Positions 42,407 to 50,267 of a DNA stretch of 64,000 bases are shown piece after piece. How positions within the stretch are numbered: position 1 is the stretch's first letter; the number at the start of each line of letters is the position of its first letter. Source of the DNA: Bradyrhizobium sp. RD5-C2 (GTDB lineage: Bacteria > Pseudomonadota > Alphaproteobacteria > Rhizobiales > Xanthobacteraceae); NCBI RefSeq assembly GCF_019972155.1, contig NZ_BOVL01000013.1, positions 62,001 to 126,000 of the forward strand. The letters are read 5' to 3'. Position numbers and translations under genes: made by a program. The notes below the pieces were generated by a model. It saw nothing but the letters and a program-made list of their open reading frames with translations, had not been told where the DNA came from and made no database searches.

Positions 42407-43825
42407 TCAGTCTCGCGGGTCGATCGGCGTCAGCGTCGACGCACGCGCCTCGATCACCTCGGCGACGGCGAGACAGACATCCTCGCGGAAGCGGCCGGCG
42501 ATCACCTGCACGCCGACCGGCACCCCGCCGGCGGTGCCCGTCGGCACCACGACCGACGGAAAGCCGAGCGCGGGGACCGCGAGCAGCGGCCGCTGCGCAT
42601 CGAGCAGCGCACGCACCACCGTTGCGTCTTCCTGATCCTGATCGAAGCGGAACGGCAGTTGCGCCGAGACCGGCAGGATGATGACGGGGCAACGTTCCTG
42701 GAACAGCTGCCAGGCCCGCACGATCGAGAGGCGCTGCTCGAAGCAGGCCAGCACCTGATCGCCGTCGAGCTCGGGCGCATACGCAATATGGCAGTCGAGA
42801 TTGTAACGGCTCCGATCGTCGCCGAACTTGCGGATCATCGGCGCCAGCACGCGCCGCTCCTCATTGATGACGAGGCGATGCCAGAGATCGGCGGCCTCCG
42901 CGAGGCGCGGCGGCAGGGTCTCCTCCACCGCAAAGCCGGCCTCGGCGAGCCAGCGTCCGGCGGCGCGCACCGCTACGCTGACTTCCGGCGCCTCGTCGCC
43001 GAACGGCACGGGCGCGATCGCAACGCCGACCGGACGCTTGAGCGGCCCACCCTGCAAGGGCACCGGCAGCCATGTGCCGTCGCGCGCGTCGGCCTGCGCC
43101 ATCGCGGCGAGGCCCGTGCGCAGATCGGCGATCGAGCGCGCGAGCGGCCCCTGCACCGACATCATCTGCGCCGTGATCGGACGATCTGATGTCGCCGACG
43201 GATTGAACGAGGGAATTCGTCCCGGTGTCGGACGCAGGCCGGCAACGCCGCAGGCGTAAGCGGGATAGCGGATCGAGCCGCCGAAATCATTGCCATGCGC
43301 GATCGCGCCCATTCCGGAAGCAACGGCGGACGCGGCGCCACCGCTGGAGCCACCCGGCGTCAGCCGGCGGCTCCACGGATTATAGGTCGCGCCGTGCAGA
43401 TCGTTGTTGGTGAACCAGCGGTGCGAGAAGGCTGGTGTGTTGGTGCGGCCGACAATGACGGCGCCCGCCTTGCGGAAATTCGCGACCACCGGGCTGTCGT
43501 CGGTTGCGATCACGTCGCGGAAGGCGACGACGCCGTTGGTGGTGGCGTGGCCGCGCTGATCGACATTGACCTTGATCGTGACCGGCACGCCATGCAGCGC
43601 GCCAAGCTCCGCACCGGATTTCACCGCGGCGTCCGCCGCATCCGCCGCGGCCAGCGCCTCATCGGCGAGCACCTCGACGATGGCGTTCAGCGCCGGATTG
43701 ACCTGCGCGATCCGGTCGAGGCTCGATTGCACGGCGTCCCGGCTCGAGATCGCACGCGTCGCGATCGCACGCGCCAGATCGACGGCCGACCAGCTCCACA
43801 ACTCATTCTCGCGCCGCGTGACCAT
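42407..43825 (-). CDS. Amidase (AS family), first copy
   Basis: This 472-residue amidase signature enzyme starts at ATG 43825, with GGAGG upstream; a TTG five codons earlier is possible. It shows Lys in VTIKVNVD, PGGSSGGAASAVASG, GGSIRYPAYACG and GVPVGVQVIAG. It is clearly related to the neighbouring amidase (PALNAIVEVL against PALNAVVVDL, NPSATSDRP against NPSATAERP). It follows the FCD-regulator gene by 43 bases and is probably the first enzyme of an amide catabolic operon. Confidence 0.88.
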   Translation of the reverse strand: MVTRRENELWSWSAVDLARAIATRAISSRDAVQSSLDRIAQVNPALNAIVEVLADEALAAADAADAAVKSGAELGALHGVPVTIKVNVDQRGHATTNGVVAFRDVIATDDSPVVANFRKAGAVIVGRTNTPAFSHRWFTNNDLHGATYNPWSRRLTPGGSSGGAASAVASGMGAIAHGNDFGGSIRYPAYACGVAGLRPTPGRIPSFNPSATSDRPITAQMMSVQGPLARSIADLRTGLAAMAQADARDGTWLPVPLQGGPLKRPVGVAIAPVPFGDEAPEVSVAVRAAGRWLAEAGFAVEETLPPRLAEAADLWHRLVINEERRVLAPMIRKFGDDRSRYNLDCHIAYAPELDGDQVLACFEQRLSIVRAWQLFQERCPVIILPVSAQLPFRFDQDQEDATVVRALLDAQRPLLAVPALGFPSVVVPTGTAGGVPVGVQVIAGRFREDVCLAVAEVIEARASTLTPIDPRD

Positions 43826-43868
43826 TGTTGTTTCCTCCAACGCGTATGCAACTATCAGCCGATGCCGT

Positions 43869-44663
43869 TCAGTCGAGCCGCAACGGCTGGTGAAAGACGG
43901 GCAGATCCATGCGCCGGTCCTCCGCGGGAACCACCACGGCTTCGGCGCTCAGCACATGATCGAGCATCACGCGCCGGGCGCGCGCGGCATTGCCGGAGCG
44001 GAACGCAGCCATCAGGCGCTTGTGAAACTCGATGTTCTCGCAGGTGAAGCTGGATGCGAATTCCTGCACGCCGAGCTTGCCGATCAGATGCCGGATCGCC
44101 TCGTTGACGAAGCGGGCGACCAGGCCGAGCAGCGGATTGGGACAGGCCTTGATCAGGATGTCGTGGAAATCGATCTCGGCGTGGCGGTGGTGCTCCCAGT
44201 CCGCAATGCCACCGGGATGATGCTCCTGAACCGCGATCGCCTTGTCGAGCACCGCGAAATGCGCCGCCGTGAGGTGGCCGACTACACTGAAGGCGAGCTC
44301 CGGCTCGATCAGGCGGCGGATCTGGTAGATCTGCGCGGTAGAGATCGACTGGAAATAGAAGTAGTTGCTGAGCAGGCCGACGATCCGGTTGATCGACACC
44401 GGCGCCACCCGCGCGCCGCCGCCGGGCCCGGTGCTGTTCTGCACCAGCCCCTGCACCTCCAGCGATTTGAGCGCCTCGCGGATGGTCGAGCGGCTGCACC
44501 CGAACATCTCGATCAGCTCAACCTCCTGCGGCAGCCGGTCGTTCGGCTGCAAGCCGGCCTGGAAGATGTGGCTCCGGATCAGGTCGGCGACCGCGTCCGA
44601 GCGCTTGCGCTTGATCGAGGCGCGCCGCGAGGGATCCAGGGACGGTAAAGCCGATTTATCCAT
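43869..44663 (-). CDS. GntR-family transcriptional regulator, FCD subfamily
   Basis: This 264-residue regulator has an N-terminal winged helix (VADLIRSHIFQAGLQPNDRLPQEVELIEMFGCSRSTIREALKSLEVQG, in parts) and a helical FCD ligand domain from about residue 95 (RRLIEPELAF, EIDFHDILIKACPNP, ENIEFHKRLMAAF). It probably controls the amidase and binding-protein genes downstream. A perfect palindrome TTTATGATCATAAA touches its own start codon and leaves no room for a normal ribosome site, so autoregulation and a leaderless or unusual start are both likely. Confidence 0.88.
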   Translation of the reverse strand: MDKSALPSLDPSRRASIKRKRSDAVADLIRSHIFQAGLQPNDRLPQEVELIEMFGCSRSTIREALKSLEVQGLVQNSTGPGGGARVAPVSINRIVGLLSNYFYFQSISTAQIYQIRRLIEPELAFSVVGHLTAAHFAVLDKAIAVQEHHPGGIADWEHHRHAEIDFHDILIKACPNPLLGLVARFVNEAIRHLIGKLGVQEFASSFTCENIEFHKRLMAAFRSGNAARARRVMLDHVLSAEAVVVPAEDRRMDLPVFHQPLRLD

Positions 44664-44677
44664 TTTATGATCATAAA
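44664..44677. promoter_or_regulatory. Operator palindrome at the FCD regulator start
   Basis: TTTATGATCATAAA is a perfect 14-base palindrome directly before the start codon (44661-44663). A wider inverted repeat CCGATTTAT/ATAAATCGG (44651-44659, 44673-44681) overlaps it and spans the first codons. Placement suggests autorepression by the FCD regulator. Confidence 0.6.
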
Positions 44678-44736
44678 TCGGCCGGGACGCCTCTGCAAGC
44701 CCTCGGTGGCCCCAACCAGGATGCTCTTAAAGCCGG

Positions 44737-45237
44737 CTATTGGTTCGGCGTGAGGCGCATCCGGCGACAGAATCCGTCAATGAACCGTGCGAGCGCTTCG
44801 AAATCGGCGAGCAGCCTTTCGGCCAGTTCTCGATCAACCGATCCGGGGGCAAACGATTCCGTCAGACGCCTTTGACGATCTGCCCAAGCCCGGCAGGTTG
44901 CGGCCTTGGCTTCGGCAAACGCAACTTGCTCCCTTCGGCGGCCGAACCTGCTTTCTTCCTCAGGCAACCGCTTGTTGGGGATTGATCTGATGTTGTCCGG
45001 GACGTCCGGGCACTTGAGCGGATCCGGGCAGCGATCACTGTTTGCGCGCGCGATGGACCCGTTCATGTCCGTGCCTCCCGCCAGTCGCAGTCCTGGTCGG
45101 CGCGGCTTAGCTTCAGGACTCAAGAACTGCTCGATCTCTGTCAGGAGGTCACGAAGCTCATCGGTCGAAAATCCCTGCAGGGCATCGTCGACCTGGCTTC
45201 GGGTACTCTCCGGATAGACGGCGTTGTCTTCGGCCAT
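44737..45237 (-). CDS. Hypothetical protein, acidic, no recognised family
   Basis: This is a 166-residue open frame from ATG 45237 (MAEDNAVYPESTRSQVDD), with no clear ribosome site. Residues 12-45 look helical (DDALQGFSTDELRDLLTEIEQFL), followed by a Pro/Arg-rich linker, a Cys-Pro patch (RCPDPLKCPDVP) and a C-terminal helical region with many Ala, Arg and Glu. It could be a small regulatory or phage-derived protein, but nothing identifies it. An upstream ATG at 45294 is possible. Retained because the frame is long, codon-like and lies in an otherwise gene-free stretch. Confidence 0.45.
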   Translation of the reverse strand: MAEDNAVYPESTRSQVDDALQGFSTDELRDLLTEIEQFLSPEAKPRRPGLRLAGGTDMNGSIARANSDRCPDPLKCPDVPDNIRSIPNKRLPEEESRFGRRREQVAFAEAKAATCRAWADRQRRLTESFAPGSVDRELAERLLADFEALARFIDGFCRRMRLTPNQ

Positions 45238-45594
45238 TGGCGTACAGCAAAATCGAAATAAGCCTGTCAGGCAGGCACCATGCATTCCTGTCAAAAGGTA
45301 ACGGCAGCCGTTGCGCGGCGCTCAGTCCACATCGGACGATGCCCACGCGGACAATAATTTTTTTTATCGCGCGCGTTCGCGAATCGAATGGCACTCAAAA
45401 TAGGTTAGGGACGGAACAGCGCCTAGTGCACTCTGTGCCAGCCGCGCTCGGCGCCGACCATCGGCCAAATCTTGGTTGCTGCAACCTTAAGGCCAGAACA
45501 GGCCGTTGCAAAAATCAAAGGAGGACGCTGCGGATGCGGTTGGCATCGGAGACGCAGCATGCGAGCGAAGCAAGCGACGCCGAGGCCAGCTCGC
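45238..45594. other. Gene-poor 357-base stretch between the hypothetical gene and aapM
   Basis: I see no convincing gene or structured RNA here. It contains the T-rich run near 45357-45364, and an AGGAGG at about 45520 followed 8 bases later by an ATG (45536) that opens a 54-codon frame running antisense over the 3' end of aapM; I treat that as unproven. Confidence 0.5.
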
Positions 45595-46716
45595 TCAGTT
45601 CGTTCCGCGCTGTGCCTCGAGGCCGCGGCTGTAGCGCGACATCGCAAAGCAGAACACGAAATAGATCACGCCGACGAACACATAGACCTCGACGCTGAAC
45701 GACTGCCAGGCAGGATCGACGATCGCGGTCTTGGCGGTGGTCAGGAGATCGAAGATGCCGATGATCAGCACCAGGCTGGTGTCCTTGAAGAAGGCGATGA
45801 AGGTATTAACCAGCGGCGGGATGACGTGGCGGATCGCCTGCGGCAGCACGATCAGCGCGTTCTTCTCCCAGTACGACAGCCCGAGCGCATCGGCGGCCTC
45901 ATACTGTCCGCGCGGCACCGCCTGCAGGCCGCCGCGCACCACTTCCGCGAGATAGGCACCGGCATAGAGGATGAAGGCGATCTGCGCGCGCAACAGTTTG
46001 TCGATGTTGACGCCGTCGGGCATGAACAGCGGGAACATCACGCTCGCCATGAACAGCAGGCTGATCAGCGGCACGCCGCGGATCAGCTCGACATAGAGCA
46101 CGCAGAGCGAGCGGATTGCCGGCAATTTCGAGCGGCGCCCGAGCGCCACGACGATGCCGAGCGGGAAGCCGAACGCCAGGCCGAAGGTCGCGAGGATCAA
46201 GGTCACCGGCAGCCCGCCCCAGCGGTCCTGCGTCACGAAGGACAGGCCGAGGAAGCCGCCCCACATCAGGCAGCCGATCACGATCAAGGCCGCGGCCCAC
46301 AGCAGGAACAGCTCCTTGTGCCAGAAGCTGCGGCGGCTCGAGACCGCGAACAGCGCAATGAAGATCACGACCGCGAGCGCTGGCCGCCACTGCTCGTCGA
46401 ACGGATAGGTGCCGAACAGGATGAAGCGGTACTTCTCGGGGACGACCGCCCAGCAGGCACCGGCGCCGCGCAGCGCGCGGCAGGCGCTGGTGTCATTTCC
46501 GGAGACGGTCCAGATCGCGTTGGCAATGCCCCATTGCCAGAGTCCGATGAACGCCTTGCCGAGCACGAACAGCATCAACAGCGTCATGATGCTGGACGGG
46601 ATCGATGCGAACAGATTGGCGCGCAGCCACGCGGTAAACTGACCGCCGAGCGCCCGTGGTGCGGGCCGCGGCCCGATCGGCAGCGGATCCTGCGGAAGGT
46701 GCACGACCGAGCTCAT
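45595..46716 (-). CDS. aapM: General L-amino acid ABC transporter permease AapM-like
   Basis: This 373-residue inner-membrane permease is of the Aap/HisM family. The ATG at 46716 is one base after the upstream stop. It has the extended N-terminal half typical of AapM, with a periplasmic segment containing two Cys (CRALRGAGACW), then the permease core: VELIRGVPLISLLFMASVM, AEVVRGGLQAVPRGQYEAADALGL (EAA-loop, in part) and LPQAIRHVIPPLVN. It pairs with AapQ. No aapP ATPase gene follows; the next gene downstream is unrelated. Confidence 0.9.
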   Translation of the reverse strand: MSSVVHLPQDPLPIGPRPAPRALGGQFTAWLRANLFASIPSSIMTLLMLFVLGKAFIGLWQWGIANAIWTVSGNDTSACRALRGAGACWAVVPEKYRFILFGTYPFDEQWRPALAVVIFIALFAVSSRRSFWHKELFLLWAAALIVIGCLMWGGFLGLSFVTQDRWGGLPVTLILATFGLAFGFPLGIVVALGRRSKLPAIRSLCVLYVELIRGVPLISLLFMASVMFPLFMPDGVNIDKLLRAQIAFILYAGAYLAEVVRGGLQAVPRGQYEAADALGLSYWEKNALIVLPQAIRHVIPPLVNTFIAFFKDTSLVLIIGIFDLLTTAKTAIVDPAWQSFSVEVYVFVGVIYFVFCFAMSRYSRGLEAQRGTN

Positions 46717-46717
46717 C

Positions 46718-47917
46718 TCAGCGCTCCACCAGCGCGATCCGCGCATTGTACCAGTTCATGAACAGGCTGATGCCGAGGCTGATGGTGAGGAACACCATCA
46801 TGATCAGCGCGATCGACTCGATCGCCTGCCCGGTCTGGTTCAGCGTGGTGTTGGCGATCGAGACGATGTCCTGGTAGCCGACCGCGACCGCGAGCGAGGA
46901 GTTTTTGGTCAGGTTCAGATACTGGCTGGTCATCGGCGGGATGATGACGCGCAGTGCCTGCGGCAACACGATGTGCTGCAAGACGAAGCCGCGCTTCAGC
47001 CCGAGCGCCTTGGCGGCCTCCGACTGGCCACGCGGCACCGCCTGGATGCCGCTGCGTACGATCTCGGCGATGAATGCCGAGGTGTAGGTGACGAGCGCGA
47101 TCAGCAGCGCAAAATATTCCGGCGCCAGCGTCAGCCCGCCGACGAAATTGAAGCCGCGCAGCTCGGGCAGCATGATGCTCCAGCTCGCGCCCAGAAGCCA
47201 CGACACCAGCAGGGGCAGCGCGACCACGAGGCCGAGCGCGTAGGGCCAGGCCGGCCGCGCTCTGCCGTCGAGCATCTGCTGCGCGACCAGGCGGCGCCTG
47301 ATGAGATGGAGCGTGATAAGACCCGCGACCAGCGCAAGGATCGTCCACCAATTCGCCTCATACAGCGGGACCGACGGCAGGATGAGCCCGCGGTTGGAGA
47401 GAAACACGCCCTCGACCGGCTTCCACGCCTGGCGCGCCGCCGGCAGGCCCTGCATCAGCACGTACCAGAACAACAGCTGCAGCAGCAGCGGCAGATCGCG
47501 CAGCACCTCGACATAGACCGCGGCGAGCCGCGCCAGCAGCCAGTTCGACGACAGCCGCGCGATGCCGACCAGCGTGCCAATCACAGTCGCCAGCACGATG
47601 CCGATCGCGGCGACGCGCAGCGTGTTGACGATGCCGACGATGAAGGCGCGCAGGTAAGTGTTCTTCGGCGAGTAGTCGATCCAGGAATCCGCGATCGGCA
47701 TGCCGGCTTCGCGGCCGAGGAACGCGAACCCGGTCGAGATGCGCCGCACCGAGAGATTATGGACCGCGTTCGACCACAGCCAGGCGACGATGGCGACCGC
47801 GACGGCGACCACCAGGACCTGCCAGAACAGGCCGGCGACGCGGGGATCGCTGAGCGATAGCCGCCAGGGCCGGCTTGGAGCTCGGGCGGGAGGGTGGTTC
47901 GGCGTCGATGTCGTCAC
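46718..47917 (-). CDS. aapQ: General L-amino acid ABC transporter permease AapQ-like
   Basis: This 399-residue inner-membrane permease has a likely GTG start at 47917 with GAGGATCC upstream; a longer frame into the regulator control region is rejected. The AapQ-type insertion with SPKNTYLRAFIVGIVNTL and the loop EIVRSGIQAVPRGQSEAAKALGL (in part) are visible, plus LPQALRVIIPPMTSQYLNL and KNSSLAVAVGY. The gene is divergent from the MurR/RpiR regulator, and the operator palindrome lies 66 to 102 bases upstream. With AapM it forms a heterodimeric channel for amino acids. Confidence 0.9.
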   Translation of the reverse strand: MTTSTPNHPPARAPSRPWRLSLSDPRVAGLFWQVLVVAVAVAIVAWLWSNAVHNLSVRRISTGFAFLGREAGMPIADSWIDYSPKNTYLRAFIVGIVNTLRVAAIGIVLATVIGTLVGIARLSSNWLLARLAAVYVEVLRDLPLLLQLLFWYVLMQGLPAARQAWKPVEGVFLSNRGLILPSVPLYEANWWTILALVAGLITLHLIRRRLVAQQMLDGRARPAWPYALGLVVALPLLVSWLLGASWSIMLPELRGFNFVGGLTLAPEYFALLIALVTYTSAFIAEIVRSGIQAVPRGQSEAAKALGLKRGFVLQHIVLPQALRVIIPPMTSQYLNLTKNSSLAVAVGYQDIVSIANTTLNQTGQAIESIALIMMVFLTISLGISLFMNWYNARIALVER

Positions 47918-47982
47918 AGCACAGGATCCTCTGAGAAGCGATCTTCTGCCATGCGCAAGAGCGTATTCCGGGCTGCGCACTT

Positions 47983-48019
47983 CATATGTTGCACCAAATC
48001 TATATTCGTGCAACATATG
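47983..48019. promoter_or_regulatory. MurR/RpiR operator between aapQ and the regulator
   Basis: CATATGTTGCAC and GTGCAACATATG form a perfect 12-base-arm inverted repeat with a 13-base centre. It ends 4 bases before the regulator ATG (48024) and is 66 bases upstream of the divergent aapQ start. The GTTGCA/TGCAAC words resemble sites of RpiR-class regulators. Confidence 0.7.
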
Positions 48020-48023
48020 TTTC

Positions 48024-48899
48024 ATGGCCCAGGCTCAGCCGAAACCATCGCCCCTGAACGAATTGTGCAGCGCATTGCCTTCGCTGCCGATGCGTTTGCA
48101 GGAGGTCGGGCGTTTTGTCGCAGCCAATGATTACGACGCCACCACCCGCTCGATGCGCGAGCTCGCCTCGGTCGCCGGCGCCGATCCTGCATCCTTCACC
48201 CGTCTTGCCAAGGCGCTCGGCTATTCCGGCTGGGACGAATTGCGCGCCGCACTTACCGAAGCGCGAAGGCCGGCACAGGGCTCGCCGTTCTCCGGCCGGG
48301 CCAAGAGCCGCCGCGCCGGACCCAATGCCGATGTCAAACTGGTGCACGATAAGATCGAAGCTGAAGCCGCGGGGCTCGCGCGGATTTCCGCGAGCGCGAT
48401 CGCGGAGGCCGCGCGTGCGCTGCACGCCGCCAACCGGATCTGGATCACGGGCTTTCGCAGCTGCCGCAGCGTTGCAGAACTGCTGACCTACCAGCTTCGC
48501 CTGTTCCGCCCCGACGCCGTGCAGCTGGTCGGAGGCTCCGGCCCGTTCGATCTCGACCACGGCGCCTTCCGCTCAGGCGACGCGGTGGTCGTGATCGGTT
48601 TTGCGCCCTACACCCTGGTCAGCGTCGAGACGGCGCGTGCAGCGCATCAGGCGCACGCCACGCTGATCGCGATCGCCGACACGATCAGCGCGCCGATGGC
48701 CGAGGGCGCCAATCATCTCCTGCTGTTCGAGGCCGCCTCCTCGCCCGGCTTCTTCCCGAGCCTCACCGGCGCGATCGCCGTCGCCCAGTCGCTGGCCGCC
48801 GTCGCCTTCACGCTGGGCGGTGCGAGCGCGAAGCGCAAGCTGGAGCAGACCGAAGGCCGGCTTGCCGAGCTGTCGCAATATTTTGTCGAGAAAGGATGA
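48024..48899 (+). CDS. MurR/RpiR family transcriptional regulator
   Basis: This 291-residue regulator has an N-terminal helix-turn-helix (MRLQEVGRFVAAND, MRELASVAGADPASFTRLAKALGYSGWDEL, in parts) and a SIS sugar-isomerase-like domain from about residue 125 (RIWITGFRSCRSVAELL, SGDAVVVIGFAP, ATLIAIADTISAPMAEGA). It lies head-to-head with aapQM and is ATGA-coupled to an aminotransferase gene. RpiR proteins usually sense phosphosugars, but members in amino-acid clusters probably sense a related small acid or amine. A perfect operator lies immediately upstream. Confidence 0.9.
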   Translation: MAQAQPKPSPLNELCSALPSLPMRLQEVGRFVAANDYDATTRSMRELASVAGADPASFTRLAKALGYSGWDELRAALTEARRPAQGSPFSGRAKSRRAGPNADVKLVHDKIEAEAAGLARISASAIAEAARALHAANRIWITGFRSCRSVAELLTYQLRLFRPDAVQLVGGSGPFDLDHGAFRSGDAVVVIGFAPYTLVSVETARAAHQAHATLIAIADTISAPMAEGANHLLLFEAASSPGFFPSLTGAIAVAQSLAAVAFTLGGASAKRKLEQTEGRLAELSQYFVEKG

Positions 48900-50254
48900 G
48901 TATCATGGCAGCCAACAAGAGCCGCGTGATGCATCGCAGCCTGCGCGAGACCCCGCCGAAGGCAATCGGCGGTGACGGCGTCTGGCTGATTGCGGAAGAC
49001 GGCCACCGCATTCTCGATTCCTCCGGCGGCGCCGCCGTCTCCTGCCTCGGGCATCAGCATCCCCGCATCCTGGCCGCGATCGCAAAGCAGGCTTCAAAGC
49101 TAGCCTATGCGCACACCGGCTTCTTCTCGTCGGAGCCCGCGGAAGAGCTCGCCGAGCGGCTGGTCGGCCACGAGCCCGGCGGTCTCGGCTATGTCTATTT
49201 CGTCAGCGGCGGATCGGAGGCGATCGAGGCCTCGATCAAGCTGGCGCGGCAATATTTCATCGAGCGCGGCGAGCCGAAGCGCGCCCGCTTCATCGCGCGC
49301 CGCCAGAGCTATCACGGCAATACGCTCGGCGCGCTGTCGGCCGGCGGCAATGCCTGGCGCCGCGAGCCCTACGCGCCGCTGTTGTCGCCCTCGTTCAGCC
49401 ACGTCACGCCGGCTTTTGCCTATCACGAGAAGCGCGACGATGAATCGGAGGCCGCGTTCGTCGCGCGGCTCGCCGCTGAGCTCGAGGTGGAATTCCAGCG
49501 GCTCGGCCCCGAGAATGTTGCGGCCTTCATCGCCGAGCCCGTGGTCGGCGCCACCGCTGGTTGCGTGCCGGCGCCGGAAGGCTACTTCAAGGCGGTGCGC
49601 GAGATCTGCAACCGCCACGGCGCGCTGTTGATCCTCGACGAGGTGATGTGCGGCATGGGCCGCACCGGTACGCTGCATGCGTGGGAACAGGAAGGCATCT
49701 CGCCGGACATCCAGGCGGTCGCCAAGGGCCTCGGCGGCGGCTACCAGCCGATCGGTGCGATGCTTGCGAGCGGCGCCATCGTCGATACCGTGCGCAACGG
49801 CTCCGGCGCGTTCCAGCACGGCCACACTTATCTCGCGCATCCGCTCGCCTGCGCCGCCGCGCTCGAGGTGCAGAAGGTGATCAGCGAGGAGAAGCTGCTG
49901 GACCAGGTCAAGGAACGCGGCCGCCAGCTCGAGCAGCGGCTCACCGAGCGCTTCGGCAATCACCGCCATGTCGGCGACATCAGGGGCCGCGGCCTGTTCT
50001 GGGGGATTGAGCTGGTCGCCGAACGCGGCACGCGGCAGTCGTTCGATCCCAAGCTGAAGCTGCATCAGCGGATCAAGTCCGCGGCGTTTGCCGGCGGGCT
50101 CGGCTGCTATCCGTCGGGCGGCACCGCCGACGGCCAGCGCGGCGACCATGTGCTGCTCGCCCCGCCCTATATCGCAACTTCCGACGACATCGACATGATC
50201 GTCGAAAGACTAGGCGCTGCGGTAGACAGCGCGCTCAAGGACATTGGTCATTAG
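48896..50254 (+). CDS. Class III (omega-type) aminotransferase
   Basis: This 452-residue PLP enzyme has GDGVWLIAEDGHRILDSSGG at the N-terminus, YFVSGGSEAIEASIKLARQY, LILDEVMCGMGRTG (Asp of the PLP site) and the Schiff-base Lys in AVAKGLGGGYQPIGA near residue 275. It uses a primary amino group of an omega-amino acid, diamine or beta-alanine-like donor. The start overlaps the regulator stop as ATGA; a second ATG three codons later is possible. It lies between the regulator and an amino-acid binding protein, so it probably deaminates the amino acid imported by the Aap system. Confidence 0.9.
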   Translation: MSIMAANKSRVMHRSLRETPPKAIGGDGVWLIAEDGHRILDSSGGAAVSCLGHQHPRILAAIAKQASKLAYAHTGFFSSEPAEELAERLVGHEPGGLGYVYFVSGGSEAIEASIKLARQYFIERGEPKRARFIARRQSYHGNTLGALSAGGNAWRREPYAPLLSPSFSHVTPAFAYHEKRDDESEAAFVARLAAELEVEFQRLGPENVAAFIAEPVVGATAGCVPAPEGYFKAVREICNRHGALLILDEVMCGMGRTGTLHAWEQEGISPDIQAVAKGLGGGYQPIGAMLASGAIVDTVRNGSGAFQHGHTYLAHPLACAAALEVQKVISEEKLLDQVKERGRQLEQRLTERFGNHRHVGDIRGRGLFWGIELVAERGTRQSFDPKLKLHQRIKSAAFAGGLGCYPSGGTADGQRGDHVLLAPPYIATSDDIDMIVERLGAAVDSALKDIGH

Positions 50255-50267
50255 CAGGAGGTGTAAA

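Noticed and set aside
44737..45237. Assignment of the 166-residue frame to a phage or toxin-antitoxin family
   Set aside because: No recognisable motif, no partner gene of the expected kind and no ribosome site; kept only as a hypothetical.
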